Shown one piece after another: positions 42,911-51,271 of a stretch of 64,000 bases of DNA. The stretch lies in the NCBI GenBank assembly GCA_017555105.1, contig JAFZHB010000020.1, positions 1 through 64,000 on the forward strand. The letters are read 5' to 3'. Source of the stretch: Alistipes sp. Lineage in GTDB: Bacteria > Bacteroidota > Bacteroidia > Bacteroidales > Rikenellaceae. The first letter of the stretch is position 1; the number at the start of each line of letters is the position of its first letter. Position numbers and translations under genes: made by a program. The notes below the pieces were generated by a model. It was not told where the DNA came from and made no database searches. It saw only the letters and a program-made list of their open reading frames with translations.

Positions 42911-43699
42911 ATGAAACGATTTGTGATTGTAGGCTGTGGTCGTTTGGGAACGATCGTAGCGGAGGCGGTGGCCAAGGGGCTGCTGCCCGAGTATGAGTTG
43001 GTGGGCTGTTTCTCGCGCACCTACGATAAGTGTGAACTGCTGGCTGCGAAGATGGCCGAGGCGGGCATCTACTGCCAGCCCTGCCATACGCTCGAGGAGC
43101 TCTTGGCGCTCCGTCCCGACTACCTGGTGGAGGCCGCATCGCCGGCCTGTATGCGTGCCATCACGCTCCCGACCCTGGCAGCAGGTTGCTCGATTGTGAC
43201 CCTCTCGATCGGTGCTTTTGCCGACGACGCCTTCTACGCCGAGGCGCAGCAGGCTGCGCGTGCGGCGGGTCAGCGCATCTACCTGGCTTCGGGCGCTACG
43301 GGTGGCTTCGATGTGCTGCGCACGGCGGCGCTGATGGGCGGTGCTACGGCCGAGTTCTTCAACGAGAAGGGTCCGAACGGCTTGAAGGGTACGCCCGTCT
43401 ACGACGAGGCCCTGCACGCCGAGCAGCGCGTGGTCTTCCGCGGTACGGCCAAGGAGGCCATTGCCCAGTTCCCGACGCGTGTGAATGTCACGGTGGCTGC
43501 ATCGCGTGCCTCGGTGGGCCCCGAGAAGATGCAGGTGACGATGCAGTCGTCGCCCTACTTCCGTGGCGATACGCAGCGTGTCGAGATCCGCAACCCGCAG
43601 GTGAGAGCCGTGGTGGATGTCTATAGCGCCACGCCCGAGATTGCAGCCTGGTCGGTGGTGGCCGTGCTGCAGAACATCGTTTCGCCGATTGTCTTTTAA
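42911..43699 (+). CDS. NadX/aspartate-dehydrogenase-like oxidoreductase
   Basis: 262 aa. Rossmann loop VIVGCGRLGT (5-14), then EAASPACMR, LSIGAFADDAFY (99-109), ASGATGGFDVL (126-136) and FRGTAKEAIAQFPTRVNV (176-193). These follow the order seen in DUF108/aspartate dehydrogenases. The C-terminal active-site region differs: where the family has Asp-Pro and a catalytic N-x-H, this protein reads SSPYFRGDTQRVEI (213-226), with no His. The substrate is therefore open; a meso-diaminopimelate or other amino-acid dehydrogenase role is possible. ATG 42911 is chosen over GTG 42884, which lies upstream of the -7 box. A second dehydrogenase follows after 20 nt. Confidence 0.75.
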   Translation: MKRFVIVGCGRLGTIVAEAVAKGLLPEYELVGCFSRTYDKCELLAAKMAEAGIYCQPCHTLEELLALRPDYLVEAASPACMRAITLPTLAAGCSIVTLSIGAFADDAFYAEAQQAARAAGQRIYLASGATGGFDVLRTAALMGGATAEFFNEKGPNGLKGTPVYDEALHAEQRVVFRGTAKEAIAQFPTRVNVTVAASRASVGPEKMQVTMQSSPYFRGDTQRVEIRNPQVRAVVDVYSATPEIAAWSVVAVLQNIVSPIVF

Positions 43700-43719
43700 T
43701 CGTTAAGACCTTTCTAACA

Positions 43720-44610
43720 ATGAAGAAGTTTCGTAAGTTGGTGGCGATTGAGCCCGTGAGCCTGATCCCCGCTGCCGAGCAGGAGCTCTACACACTGGCC
43801 GAGGAGGTGGTGCTCTATGGAGATATTCCGGCCACGGACGATGAGATCGCAGCTCGCGTAGGCGATGCCGATGCCGTGTTGTTGAGCTACACCTCGCGCC
43901 TGGAGCGTGCTGCCCTTGAGCAGTGCCCGAATGTGCGCTACATCGGTATGTGTTGCTCGCTCTACTCGCCCGAGAGTGCCAATGTAGATATCCGCTATGC
44001 CGCCTCGCGCGGAATCACCGTGACGGGTATCCGCGACTATGGCGATGAGGGCGTGATCGAGTATGTCGTGAGCGAGCTGGTGCGTCTGCTGCACGGCTTT
44101 GGCGAGGAGCCTTGGGAGGAGATGCCGCGTGAGATCACGGGGCTGAAAGTAGGCGTCATCGGCCTGGGCAAGTCGGGTGGTATGATTGCTGATGCGATGC
44201 ACTTCTTTGGCGCCGAGGTGGGTTACTTCGCCCGTTCGGAGAAGGAGTGGGCTGCGGAGAAGGGATATCGCTTCCGTCCGTTGCGCGAGCTGCTGGCCGA
44301 GAGCGATGTGCTCTTCTGTTGCCTGAATAAGAATACGGTGCTGCTGCACGAGGAGGAGTTCGCCGCGCTCGGCAATCGGAAGATCCTCTTCAATACGGGT
44401 CTCTCGCCTGCCTGGGACGAAGCGCCGATGCTCCGCTGGCTGGAGGGCGACAACCGCCTCTACTGCGATACGCTGGGGGCATTGGGCGGTGAGCAGCTGC
44501 TCGCACATCCCCATGTGCGCTGCATGGGTGTCTCGACCGGTCGTACGAAGCAGGCCTTTGTGCGCCTGAGTGAGAAGGTGTTACACAACATCAAGAGCTT
44601 TTTGCAGTAG
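43720..44610 (+). CDS. D-2-hydroxyacid-dehydrogenase-like protein with altered active site
   Basis: 296 aa. It has the D-isomer 2-hydroxyacid dehydrogenase layout: an N-terminal flavodoxin-like part, then the cofactor loop VGVIGLGKSGGMI (144-156). In normal members the motif N-x-x-R-G-x-x-V-D supplies the catalytic Arg region; here the same place reads NTGLSPAWDE (225-234), lacking that R-G. The usual late His is also not obvious (ALGGEQLLAHPHVR has His in a shifted context). It lies 20 nt after the NadX-like gene, so both form one unit. Substrate unknown. Confidence 0.75.
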   Translation: MKKFRKLVAIEPVSLIPAAEQELYTLAEEVVLYGDIPATDDEIAARVGDADAVLLSYTSRLERAALEQCPNVRYIGMCCSLYSPESANVDIRYAASRGITVTGIRDYGDEGVIEYVVSELVRLLHGFGEEPWEEMPREITGLKVGVIGLGKSGGMIADAMHFFGAEVGYFARSEKEWAAEKGYRFRPLRELLAESDVLFCCLNKNTVLLHEEEFAALGNRKILFNTGLSPAWDEAPMLRWLEGDNRLYCDTLGALGGEQLLAHPHVRCMGVSTGRTKQAFVRLSEKVLHNIKSFLQ

Positions 44611-44631
44611 GCCGTAGGCTGCCGAACCTAT

Positions 44632-44662
44632 TTTGAAATAACTATTCTTCTTGTTACATTTG
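44632..44662 (+). promoter_or_regulatory. Promoter of pepD
   Basis: TTTG (44632-44635), 19 bp, TACATTTG (44655-44662). Leader about 25 nt, with an AGGAGG-like GCAGGAGGAAAC just after the box. Confidence 0.75.
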
Positions 44663-44687
44663 CAGGAGGAAACAAACCGAATAAGAT

Positions 44688-46136
44688 ATGTCAGCAATTA
44701 CTCAGTTGGAGCCGCGTCTGGTGTGGGAGCAGTTCGATGCCATCACGCGTGTGCCCCGTCCCTCGAAGAAGGAGGAGAAGATTATTCAATACCTGGTAGA
44801 ATTTGCGCAAACGCACGGTATCGAGTACCAGAAGGATGCCATCGGTAATGTGGTGATGCGTAAGCCCGCGACCGCCGGCATGGAGGATCACCCGACGGTC
44901 ATTCTGCAGTCGCACATGGATATGGTCTGCGAGAAGAACTCCGATGTGGAGTTCGACTTCGAGCACGACCCGATTTGCACCCACATCGAAGATGGTTGGG
45001 TGAAGGCAGAGGGCACAACCCTCGGCGCCGACTGCGGTATCGGTATGGCGGCTGCCCTGGCTGTGCTGCTCGATGAAACGGTGGCTCACGGTCCTGTGGA
45101 GGCACTCTTTACGGTCGATGAGGAGACCGGTCTGACGGGTGCATTCGAGTTGGGCGAGGGTATGCTCACGGGTAAGTACCTCATCAACCTCGATTCGGAG
45201 GATGAGGGTGAGCTCTTCATCGGTTGCGCCGGTGGTATCGATACGATCGCTACCTTCCCGGCGACGATGGTCGAGGCTCCGAAGAACTATGCCTACTTTC
45301 GTGTCGATGTGTCGAACCTCCTGGGTGGTCACTCGGGCGACGATATCGATAAGGGTCGCGTGAATTCGGTAAAGACGGTGGCGCGCCTGATGTGGGACGG
45401 CATGCAGTCGTGCGAGTTGCGCCTCGGCTACTTCTCGGGTGGCAACCTGCGCAACGCCATTCCGCGCGAGGCCTACGCCATCTTTGGTGTGCCGGTGAAG
45501 TATAAGGCCGACTTTGTGCAGCGTTACAACCTCTTTGCAGCCGATCTGAAGAACGAGTTCCGCTTCCGCGAGCCGAACTTCCAGATTACGCTCAACGAGA
45601 TGCCCGAGTTGACAGAGGTGCTCGATCCGAAGATTCAGCAGTCGCTCATCTACTCGATCGTCGGTGTGCCCAACGGCGTGATTGCCATGTCGTTTGCCGT
45701 GCCGGGCCTGGTGGAGACCTCGACGAACCTCGCTTCGGTGAAGTTCGTTGATGACCAGATCGTGGTGACCTCGTCGCAGCGTTCGTCGGTCGAGAGCGCC
45801 AAGACCTATGTGGCCGAGATGGTGGAGTCGGTCTTCGCCCTGGCGGGTGCTGATGTGGCTCACTCCGACGGCTACCCAGGTTGGACACCCAACCCCGAGT
45901 CGCACCTCTTGGAGGTGACGGTCGATGCCTACAAGGAGCTCTTTGCCACCGAGCCGAAGGTGCGTGCTATCCACGCCGGCTTGGAGTGTGGACTCTTCCT
46001 CGAGAAGTATCCCGAGTTGGAGATGGTATCCTTTGGCCCGACGCTGCGTGGCGTTCACTCGCCTGATGAGCGTCTGGAGATCGCGACCGTTCCCAAGTTT
46101 TGGGAGCTGCTCTGTGAGGTGCTCCGTCGCATCTAA
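44688..46136 (+). CDS. pepD: Aminoacyl-histidine dipeptidase PepD (M20)
   Basis: 482 aa, close to E. coli PepD (485). Cytosolic metallodipeptidase for carnosine-type and many other dipeptides. Metal site: VILQSHMDMVCEKN (His, Asp), GTTLGADCGIGMAAALAVL (bridging Asp), FTVDEETGLTGA (Glu-Glu) and a late HAGLECGLF (His). LGGHSGDDIDKGRVN is the dimerisation-domain signature. A TonB-receptor-like barrel gene starts 25 nt after its stop, so the two are probably co-transcribed. Confidence 0.97.
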   Translation: MSAITQLEPRLVWEQFDAITRVPRPSKKEEKIIQYLVEFAQTHGIEYQKDAIGNVVMRKPATAGMEDHPTVILQSHMDMVCEKNSDVEFDFEHDPICTHIEDGWVKAEGTTLGADCGIGMAAALAVLLDETVAHGPVEALFTVDEETGLTGAFELGEGMLTGKYLINLDSEDEGELFIGCAGGIDTIATFPATMVEAPKNYAYFRVDVSNLLGGHSGDDIDKGRVNSVKTVARLMWDGMQSCELRLGYFSGGNLRNAIPREAYAIFGVPVKYKADFVQRYNLFAADLKNEFRFREPNFQITLNEMPELTEVLDPKIQQSLIYSIVGVPNGVIAMSFAVPGLVETSTNLASVKFVDDQIVVTSSQRSSVESAKTYVAEMVESVFALAGADVAHSDGYPGWTPNPESHLLEVTVDAYKELFATEPKVRAIHAGLECGLFLEKYPELEMVSFGPTLRGVHSPDERLEIATVPKFWELLCEVLRRI

Positions 46137-46161
46137 TACGGCTAATGCCTGTTTCTTCACC

Positions 46162-48582
46162 ATGAAACGGAGGCTATATCTACTCGTTTGGGCAATCCTG
46201 CTTTTCCAGGCAGCGATTGCCCAAACTGTTGATGAGCCGTTCACCTATCCCTATGCCGAGGAGGAAGAGGAGCGCACCCTGCCCCAAAGTGATTATACGC
46301 TCTTCGAACGCGCCATAGCCTCGACCGACGACCTCTACCGTTCGATCACCGCATTCCGACTTCCGCAGGTGAGCATCAAGCGGCGTGGGGAGGCTTTCGA
46401 TCGGGAGCATACCACGCTGCTCGGTCTGCCGATCGATTATCGCCAGGGCGCCTTGTTGCGCCAAATGGGGCTTTCGGAGGTGTGGAGCGAGGGCATTGAT
46501 TTCGGCGCAGAGAGTGTGGGTTCTACGGGCGGAGGTCGCCATTTTCGTTGGCAGGAGGGTGTGCCGCTTGAACCTTTGCGGGTGGCTGCGCGCTATGCCG
46601 ATCGTGATTACCGATTTGGCGCCGAGGTCGCCTACCATGTCGCGCGCCTCAATGGGTGGCAGATGGCTGCCGTAGGGGATCTGCGTACAGGCCGTGATGC
46701 GCGCATCGAGGGGGTCTTTACGAATCGGGTGCAGACGGGATTCTCCCTCCAACGCCACTTTCCGGGAGGCGATCGCCTGCTGTTGGTGGCCACCTTGCCC
46801 TACAGCATGCGTGGGTTGCGTTCTCCCTCGACCGAGGAGGCCTTTCTTTTGACCAACAATCCCTATTACAACCCCTCTTGGGGTCTGCAAGGTGGCCGTG
46901 TGCGCAATGCTCGTGTGCGGCGCGAGTTCTTGCCACAGCTGAGCGGAGCATGGCAACACTCCTTCTCCGATCAGCTCTCGCTGCAGGTAGCCGGAGGCGG
47001 TCGATACACCCTGCGCAAACAGAGCGGATTGGGGTGGTATGATGCTCGGACACCACTGCCGGACAACTACCGCAAGATGCCCTCCTATACGGGAGATGTG
47101 GCCAACGATGCGGCGTGGCGGCGTGCTGATCCACGCTACACGCAGGTCGATTGGGATGAACTCATCGCCCAAAACCGCCTCTCGGCGGGGAGCGCCCGCT
47201 ATGCCGTGGAGGATCGATGCTCGGCCGATTGGCAGGGCGCATTGCGCGTCGCTGTTTCGTTGCATCGTGACGGCTTTGAGCTCGATGGCGGCTGGCGTGC
47301 CGAATACAGCCACAGCCGCCGCTATCAAGAGATGCGCGACCTGCTGGGCGCCTCCTACTTGCTCGATGTGGATCACTACCTGATCGACGATGACAGCTAT
47401 GCCAACCAATTAGAGAATAACCTGCGTGCTCCGTCGCGTCATGTACGCGAGGGAGATCGTTTCGGCTACGACTACGCCTTGATCGAGCAGACCAACGGCC
47501 TCTGGCTGCACGCCCTCCATGCCGGCAACCGCCTGCGCGTGGAGTTGATGGGCGAGCTGCTCCATGCCGAGCGCTACCGCCACGGATACTACGAGAAGGA
47601 ACTCTTCCCCGGGGCGGGCTCTTATGGAGAGTCGCGCCACCTGGAGCACAATCCCTACACCTTGAAAGCGCTGGTCGGGTGGAGCCTCTCGCCACGTCAC
47701 CACCTGCAATTAACGCTGGCTGCAGGAGGCGAGTTGCCACAGACGGAGGCGCTCTTTGTGCAACCACGCTACAACAACCGCACGATCAGCCGTCCTGAGC
47801 TGATGCGCTACGAGGCCGCTCAACTTCGCCTACGCGGTACGACCCTGCAACTCCATTGGCAGCTTACGGCCTTTGCCACCCTGCGCTACGGGGCGATCGA
47901 AAGCTACACGGCTTACGATGACCTCTCGGGAGCTTACTGCGACCTGCTGGTGGAGGACCTCTCCACTTCGGCTATCGGTCTTGAAGGGGCTGCTCAGTGG
48001 CGTGTAGCACGGCGTTGGAGCATTGATGCCGCCGCCTCGGTAGGACGCTACCGCTACCTGCAAGACCCGCTGGTGACCCTCCTGCGCGATACGGACAATA
48101 CACCCGTAGAGGAGCGTGCCAAGAGCCATGCGGCGGAGTGTCGTGTGGGTGGTGCACCGAGCCTGACGGCGACGCTGGGCGTGAGCTATTACGGGCCGAA
48201 GGGGTGGAGTGGTCGACTCTCGCTGGGTGGGGTCGCCGATCGCTATGTCGATCCGGCTTGGACGCGTCGTACGGAGCGTGTGGCGCGCCAGAATGGCACT
48301 TCGCCCGAGGCTGTGGCCTCATTTATGCAGCAGGAGCGCCTCGAGGATGTGGTGACCCTCGACTGCACCATCCATAAATCGATCTACTTTGCCCACTCCA
48401 CGCTGCAGCTGACACTCTCGGCGCGTAACCTCACGGCGGCGGAGTATCGCACCTACGGCTACGAGTCGATGCGCACGCAGCGACAGGGCTCGTCGGTGGC
48501 CTCGATGCGGCTGCCGCAGGCCAACCGCTACCTCTATGCAGCACCGCGTTCGCTGCTTCTTACGGTGGGGTATCGTTTTTAG
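46162..48582 (+). CDS. TonB-dependent-receptor-like outer-membrane barrel, plug poorly conserved
   Basis: 806 aa from ATG 46162, set by the signal peptide MKRRLYLLVWAILLFQAAIAQ. No carboxypeptidase-regulatory-like domain and no clear TonB-box or standard plug motif. Residues about 60-160 (REHTTLLGLPIDYRQGALLRQ, GSTGGGRHF) may be a degenerate plug. The remaining ~640 residues are a beta-barrel of TonB-receptor style, with NNPYYNPSWGLQGGRVRNARVRREFLPQL, TLKALVGWSLSPRHHLQLTLAAG and the terminal LTLSARNLTAAEYRTYGYESMR…LLLTVGYRF ending in Phe. It follows pepD by 25 nt, which hints at peptide-related uptake. The family is inferred from the barrel style. Confidence 0.7.
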   Translation: MKRRLYLLVWAILLFQAAIAQTVDEPFTYPYAEEEEERTLPQSDYTLFERAIASTDDLYRSITAFRLPQVSIKRRGEAFDREHTTLLGLPIDYRQGALLRQMGLSEVWSEGIDFGAESVGSTGGGRHFRWQEGVPLEPLRVAARYADRDYRFGAEVAYHVARLNGWQMAAVGDLRTGRDARIEGVFTNRVQTGFSLQRHFPGGDRLLLVATLPYSMRGLRSPSTEEAFLLTNNPYYNPSWGLQGGRVRNARVRREFLPQLSGAWQHSFSDQLSLQVAGGGRYTLRKQSGLGWYDARTPLPDNYRKMPSYTGDVANDAAWRRADPRYTQVDWDELIAQNRLSAGSARYAVEDRCSADWQGALRVAVSLHRDGFELDGGWRAEYSHSRRYQEMRDLLGASYLLDVDHYLIDDDSYANQLENNLRAPSRHVREGDRFGYDYALIEQTNGLWLHALHAGNRLRVELMGELLHAERYRHGYYEKELFPGAGSYGESRHLEHNPYTLKALVGWSLSPRHHLQLTLAAGGELPQTEALFVQPRYNNRTISRPELMRYEAAQLRLRGTTLQLHWQLTAFATLRYGAIESYTAYDDLSGAYCDLLVEDLSTSAIGLEGAAQWRVARRWSIDAAASVGRYRYLQDPLVTLLRDTDNTPVEERAKSHAAECRVGGAPSLTATLGVSYYGPKGWSGRLSLGGVADRYVDPAWTRRTERVARQNGTSPEAVASFMQQERLEDVVTLDCTIHKSIYFAHSTLQLTLSARNLTAAEYRTYGYESMRTQRQGSSVASMRLPQANRYLYAAPRSLLLTVGYRF

Positions 48583-48617
48583 CACAGAATCTGTACGATA
48601 TATTCGCCAAATTTTAC

Positions 48618-48625
48618 TACCTTTG
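48618..48625 (+). promoter_or_regulatory. -7 box of obgE
   Basis: TACCTTTG, 26 nt before the obgE ATG. No clear -33 element. Confidence 0.5.
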
Positions 48626-48651
48626 CCCCTGCAAAAAAATAGTATATAGGT

Positions 48652-49668
48652 ATGGCAGGTTCCAATTTTGTCGATTATGTGAAAATCTTTGCCCGCTCGG
48701 GACACGGTGGTGCCGGATCGGCGCACTTCCGTCGTGAGAAGTTTGTGGCCTTTGGTGGTCCGGATGGAGGCGATGGCGGTAAGGGCGGCAGCATCATCTT
48801 GCAGGGTGATCGCCAATATTGGACGCTGATCCACCTGAAGTACCAGCGTCACCAGTTTGCCGAGGATGGCGAGTGTGGCTCGGGTGCGCGTGCCTCGGGT
48901 AAGAATGCCAAGGATATCATCATCCCCGTGCCCCTGGGTACGGTGGCGCGTCGCTTGGTGGAGAACGAGGAGACGGGTGAGACGGAGCTCGTACCGGTAG
49001 GCGAGGTGACCGAGCACGGTGAGCAGCTTGTGCTCCTGCAGGGTGGCCGTGGTGGTTTGGGTAACTGGCACTTTAAGAGCGCTACGAACCAGACGCCGCG
49101 CTATGCGCAGCCCGGTGAGGAGGGCGACGAGGGTGCTTTTATCCTTGAGTTGAAGGTCTTGGCCGATGTGGGTCTGGTGGGCTTCCCCAATGCGGGTAAG
49201 TCGACCTTGCTGTCGGTTGTTTCGGCTGCCAAGCCTAAGATTGCCAACTACGCCTTTACGACGCTCGAGCCGAACCTGGGTATCGTGGAGGTGCGTGACG
49301 GTCGTTCGTTCGTCATGGCCGACATCCCGGGTATCATCGAGGGTGCGCATGAGGGTCGTGGCTTGGGAACTCGTTTCCTGCGCCACATCGAGCGTAACTC
49401 GGTACTGCTCTTCATGGTTCCGGCCGATTCGGACGATGTGAAGCGAGACTACGAGATCCTGCTCGGCGAGCTGACGCAGTACAACCCCGAGTTGCTCGAT
49501 AAGCAGCGTCTGCTGGCCATCACCAAGTGTGATATGCTGGATGAGGAGCTGATCGAGGAGATGCGTGCCGAGCTCCCGGAGGGTATTCCGGCGGTCTTCA
49601 TCTCGTCGGTTGCCGGCCTGAACATCACGCGCCTGAAGGACATGCTTTGGGCAGCGTTGCAGGAGTAA
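48652..49668 (+). CDS. obgE: GTPase ObgE/CgtA
   Basis: 338 aa. Glycine-rich Obg fold at 1-160 ([41 protein letters not shown]), then a GTPase domain with G1 GFPNAGKST (177-185), G3 [13 protein letters not shown]4 TKCD and G5-like SSVAG. It lacks the C-terminal extension of E. coli Obg. Acts in late 50S ribosome assembly and stress control. It ends 4 bp before a convergent gene with no terminator between. Confidence 0.97.
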   Translation: MAGSNFVDYVKIFARSGHGGAGSAHFRREKFVAFGGPDGGDGGKGGSIILQGDRQYWTLIHLKYQRHQFAEDGECGSGARASGKNAKDIIIPVPLGTVARRLVENEETGETELVPVGEVTEHGEQLVLLQGGRGGLGNWHFKSATNQTPRYAQPGEEGDEGAFILELKVLADVGLVGFPNAGKSTLLSVVSAAKPKIANYAFTTLEPNLGIVEVRDGRSFVMADIPGIIEGAHEGRGLGTRFLRHIERNSVLLFMVPADSDDVKRDYEILLGELTQYNPELLDKQRLLAITKCDMLDEELIEEMRAELPEGIPAVFISSVAGLNITRLKDMLWAALQE

Positions 49669-49672
49669 TCGG

Positions 49673-50437
49673 CTAGAAATTGAATCCGCGATTGACTACG
49701 CGCAGCGAGTAGCGTGTGCCAAAGTAGTCGATCACCCCATAGAGCGAGCCTTTGCCTTCGGGCAGAGGCTCGTTTGCGTAGGTAACCGAGCCGAGTACTC
49801 GCAGCGTGAGGGTGTTGCCCGTCTCGTCGATCAGGGTGTGTTCCGTGGTGATGGGGGCGTTGGTTTCAGGATCGGTGGCACACCAACGACCCGATTGGCT
49901 GAAGCGCACGCCATCCAACCGTACATAGCAGTCGATCAGGGCAGGGGAGAGTGCTCCGATGGTGATCGGTCGGGGCGCAGGCCAGCTGGTAGCCTCCGCT
50001 ACAATGCGTAGGTGCGCCAGCTGTTTTCGTTCATCGAGCGCGGCGGTATAACCCTCCTCGATGCCGCTACCAAGCTCCACCTTGCCGCCGTAGTTGCAGA
50101 GGGTAAGCCCCGTGCAGTGAATCGAGAGGTGGCAACCAATCGGGTAGCTGCGGTGGAGCGAATACCCTTGAACGGCCACGGTGATTGCGCCACTCTTGTC
50201 CTCCACGATGAGGCGTTCGCGCAGCTCGCCATAGCAGTCGTTGGCGGTGACCGTGCCCGTGATGACAAGGTTGCTCGTCAGGGGTGTAGCCGTGCCGCGA
50301 AGCAGACTCTTGAGGTTGGCGATCGAGACCACGCCGTCCGCAGGATCTTCGTGCGGAGGAAGATCCGAAGCGCTGCTACAAGCCGTACAGAGGAGTAGCA
50401 GAAGCATCGTCCATAGCCTATTGAATATCCCCTTCAT
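49673..50437 (-). CDS. DUF5689 lipoprotein, second of an overlapping pair
   Basis: 254 aa. Signal peptide with lipobox at C20 (MLLLLLCTACSS). The body matches DUF5689: VSIANLKSLLRG, LVITGTVTANDCYGELRERLIVEDKSGAITVAVQG, then SYPIGCHLSIHCTGLTLCNYGGKVELG and PITIGALSPALIDCYVRLDGVRFS. This OB-like domain occurs in Bacteroidota surface lipoproteins of unknown role. Its ATG lies inside the end of the upstream DUF5689 gene (20-bp overlap), so the two are translationally coupled. It is convergent with obgE. Confidence 0.82.
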   Translation of the reverse strand: MKGIFNRLWTMLLLLLCTACSSASDLPPHEDPADGVVSIANLKSLLRGTATPLTSNLVITGTVTANDCYGELRERLIVEDKSGAITVAVQGYSLHRSYPIGCHLSIHCTGLTLCNYGGKVELGSGIEEGYTAALDERKQLAHLRIVAEATSWPAPRPITIGALSPALIDCYVRLDGVRFSQSGRWCATDPETNAPITTEHTLIDETGNTLTLRVLGSVTYANEPLPEGKGSLYGVIDYFGTRYSLRVVNRGFNF

Positions 50438-51194
50438 GGCGTAGTTTTAAGCGATAACGCCCCTCACCCGTTGCGTCGTATTGCAGGATGCCAATCAGCG
50501 TGCAACGCCTCTTGGGGAGGCTCTTCTCGGCCCAGTCGGCATAGGTGCGCGTATAGGTGAAGATGGCTCGATCGTGCTCGTCTGTGAAGCGATGCTCGCC
50601 CTCCCAACGATCTTCGTCAGCCCCTTCGGGTGCGGGTTGCAACCCCTCGATGCGGCAGAGTGTACCGGCCAGAGCCGGGGTCAGTTGATCGAGTGTGACC
50701 GTTTGGGGTGTGGGTGTGATGTGGGGTGCGGAGGTGCGAAAGAGGTGCTGATCGGCTGCCGCCTTTGATCCGAGTGGCTCGACACCGAGCGCAGGGTCGA
50801 TCGGCGCAGCGCCAATCTGCAACTCGCCATAGGAGCGAGCGATGGCCAGCCCTTTGGCTGTGAGGATGATCTCTGCGCCGATGGGGTAGTCGTTGTGCAG
50901 GGCGTCAATTCCGACCAAAACCTCCACCGCAGCACCATCGGCTTCGAGGTGGACCGAGCGGTAGAAGTTCCCACCTCGAGTGTTTGCCGTCACGCGACCG
51001 GCAACTACGATCTCGGCCTCGATGGTGCGCAGATCCCCCTCGTAGAGCCCATTCAGCGCAGCGATCGTCGTGGTGACGGCCGGAGACGATGTGGGGCCCT
51101 CCGTCTCTTTGAATGAGGAGTCGTAACACCCCGTGCAGAGCAGGAGCAAGGCCAGCAGCCAGGCGTGGCAGGTGGTATGGATCGTTCGCTTCAC
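50418..51194 (-). CDS. DUF5689 lipoprotein, first of an overlapping pair, GTG start
   Basis: 258 aa from GTG 51194. The start is fixed by a signal peptide that begins right there (VKRTIHTTCHAWLLALLLLCTGC, lipobox Cys 23); the longer frame upstream overlaps the MFS gene and its terminator. DUF5689 body: TIAALNGLYEG, IVVAGRVTANTRGGNFYRSVHLEADGAAVEVLVG, NDYPIGAEIILTAKGLAIARSYGELQIG and VTLDQLTPALAGTLCRIEGL. It is a clear paralogue of the next gene. The -7 box ends 5 nt before the GTG, so the mRNA is nearly leaderless. Confidence 0.82.
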   Translation of the reverse strand: MKRTIHTTCHAWLLALLLLCTGCYDSSFKETEGPTSSPAVTTTIAALNGLYEGDLRTIEAEIVVAGRVTANTRGGNFYRSVHLEADGAAVEVLVGIDALHNDYPIGAEIILTAKGLAIARSYGELQIGAAPIDPALGVEPLGSKAAADQHLFRTSAPHITPTPQTVTLDQLTPALAGTLCRIEGLQPAPEGADEDRWEGEHRFTDEHDRAIFTYTRTYADWAEKSLPKRRCTLIGILQYDATGEGRYRLKLRHEGDIQ

Positions 51195-51199
51195 GATAA

Positions 51200-51232
51200 C
51201 AAAGATAGCGCAAAGAAAAAGAACCTGCCAAA
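51200..51232 (-). promoter_or_regulatory. Promoter of the DUF5689 pair (near-leaderless)
   Basis: Minus-strand TTTG (51232-51229), 21 bp, TATCTTTG (51207-51200). The -33 element lies within the upstream MFS terminator hairpin. Only 5 nt separate the -7 box from the GTG start. Confidence 0.6.
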
Positions 51233-51245
51233 TCTTGACAGGTTC
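51221..51245 (-). terminator. Terminator of the ffh-era-TPR-MFS run
   Basis: GAACCTG-x-CA (51221-51230) pairs with 51236-51245, with one G-U on the minus strand. A CTTTTTCTTT tail follows on the minus strand. It lies 26 nt past the MFS stop. Confidence 0.75.
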
Positions 51246-51271
51246 TTTTTTTAGATAGGAAGGTAGGAACC

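Noticed and set aside
45925..46161. N-terminal extension of the TonB-receptor-like gene into pepD
   Set aside because: The extension is a frame shadow of pepD and has no signal peptide; ATG 46162 opens with one.
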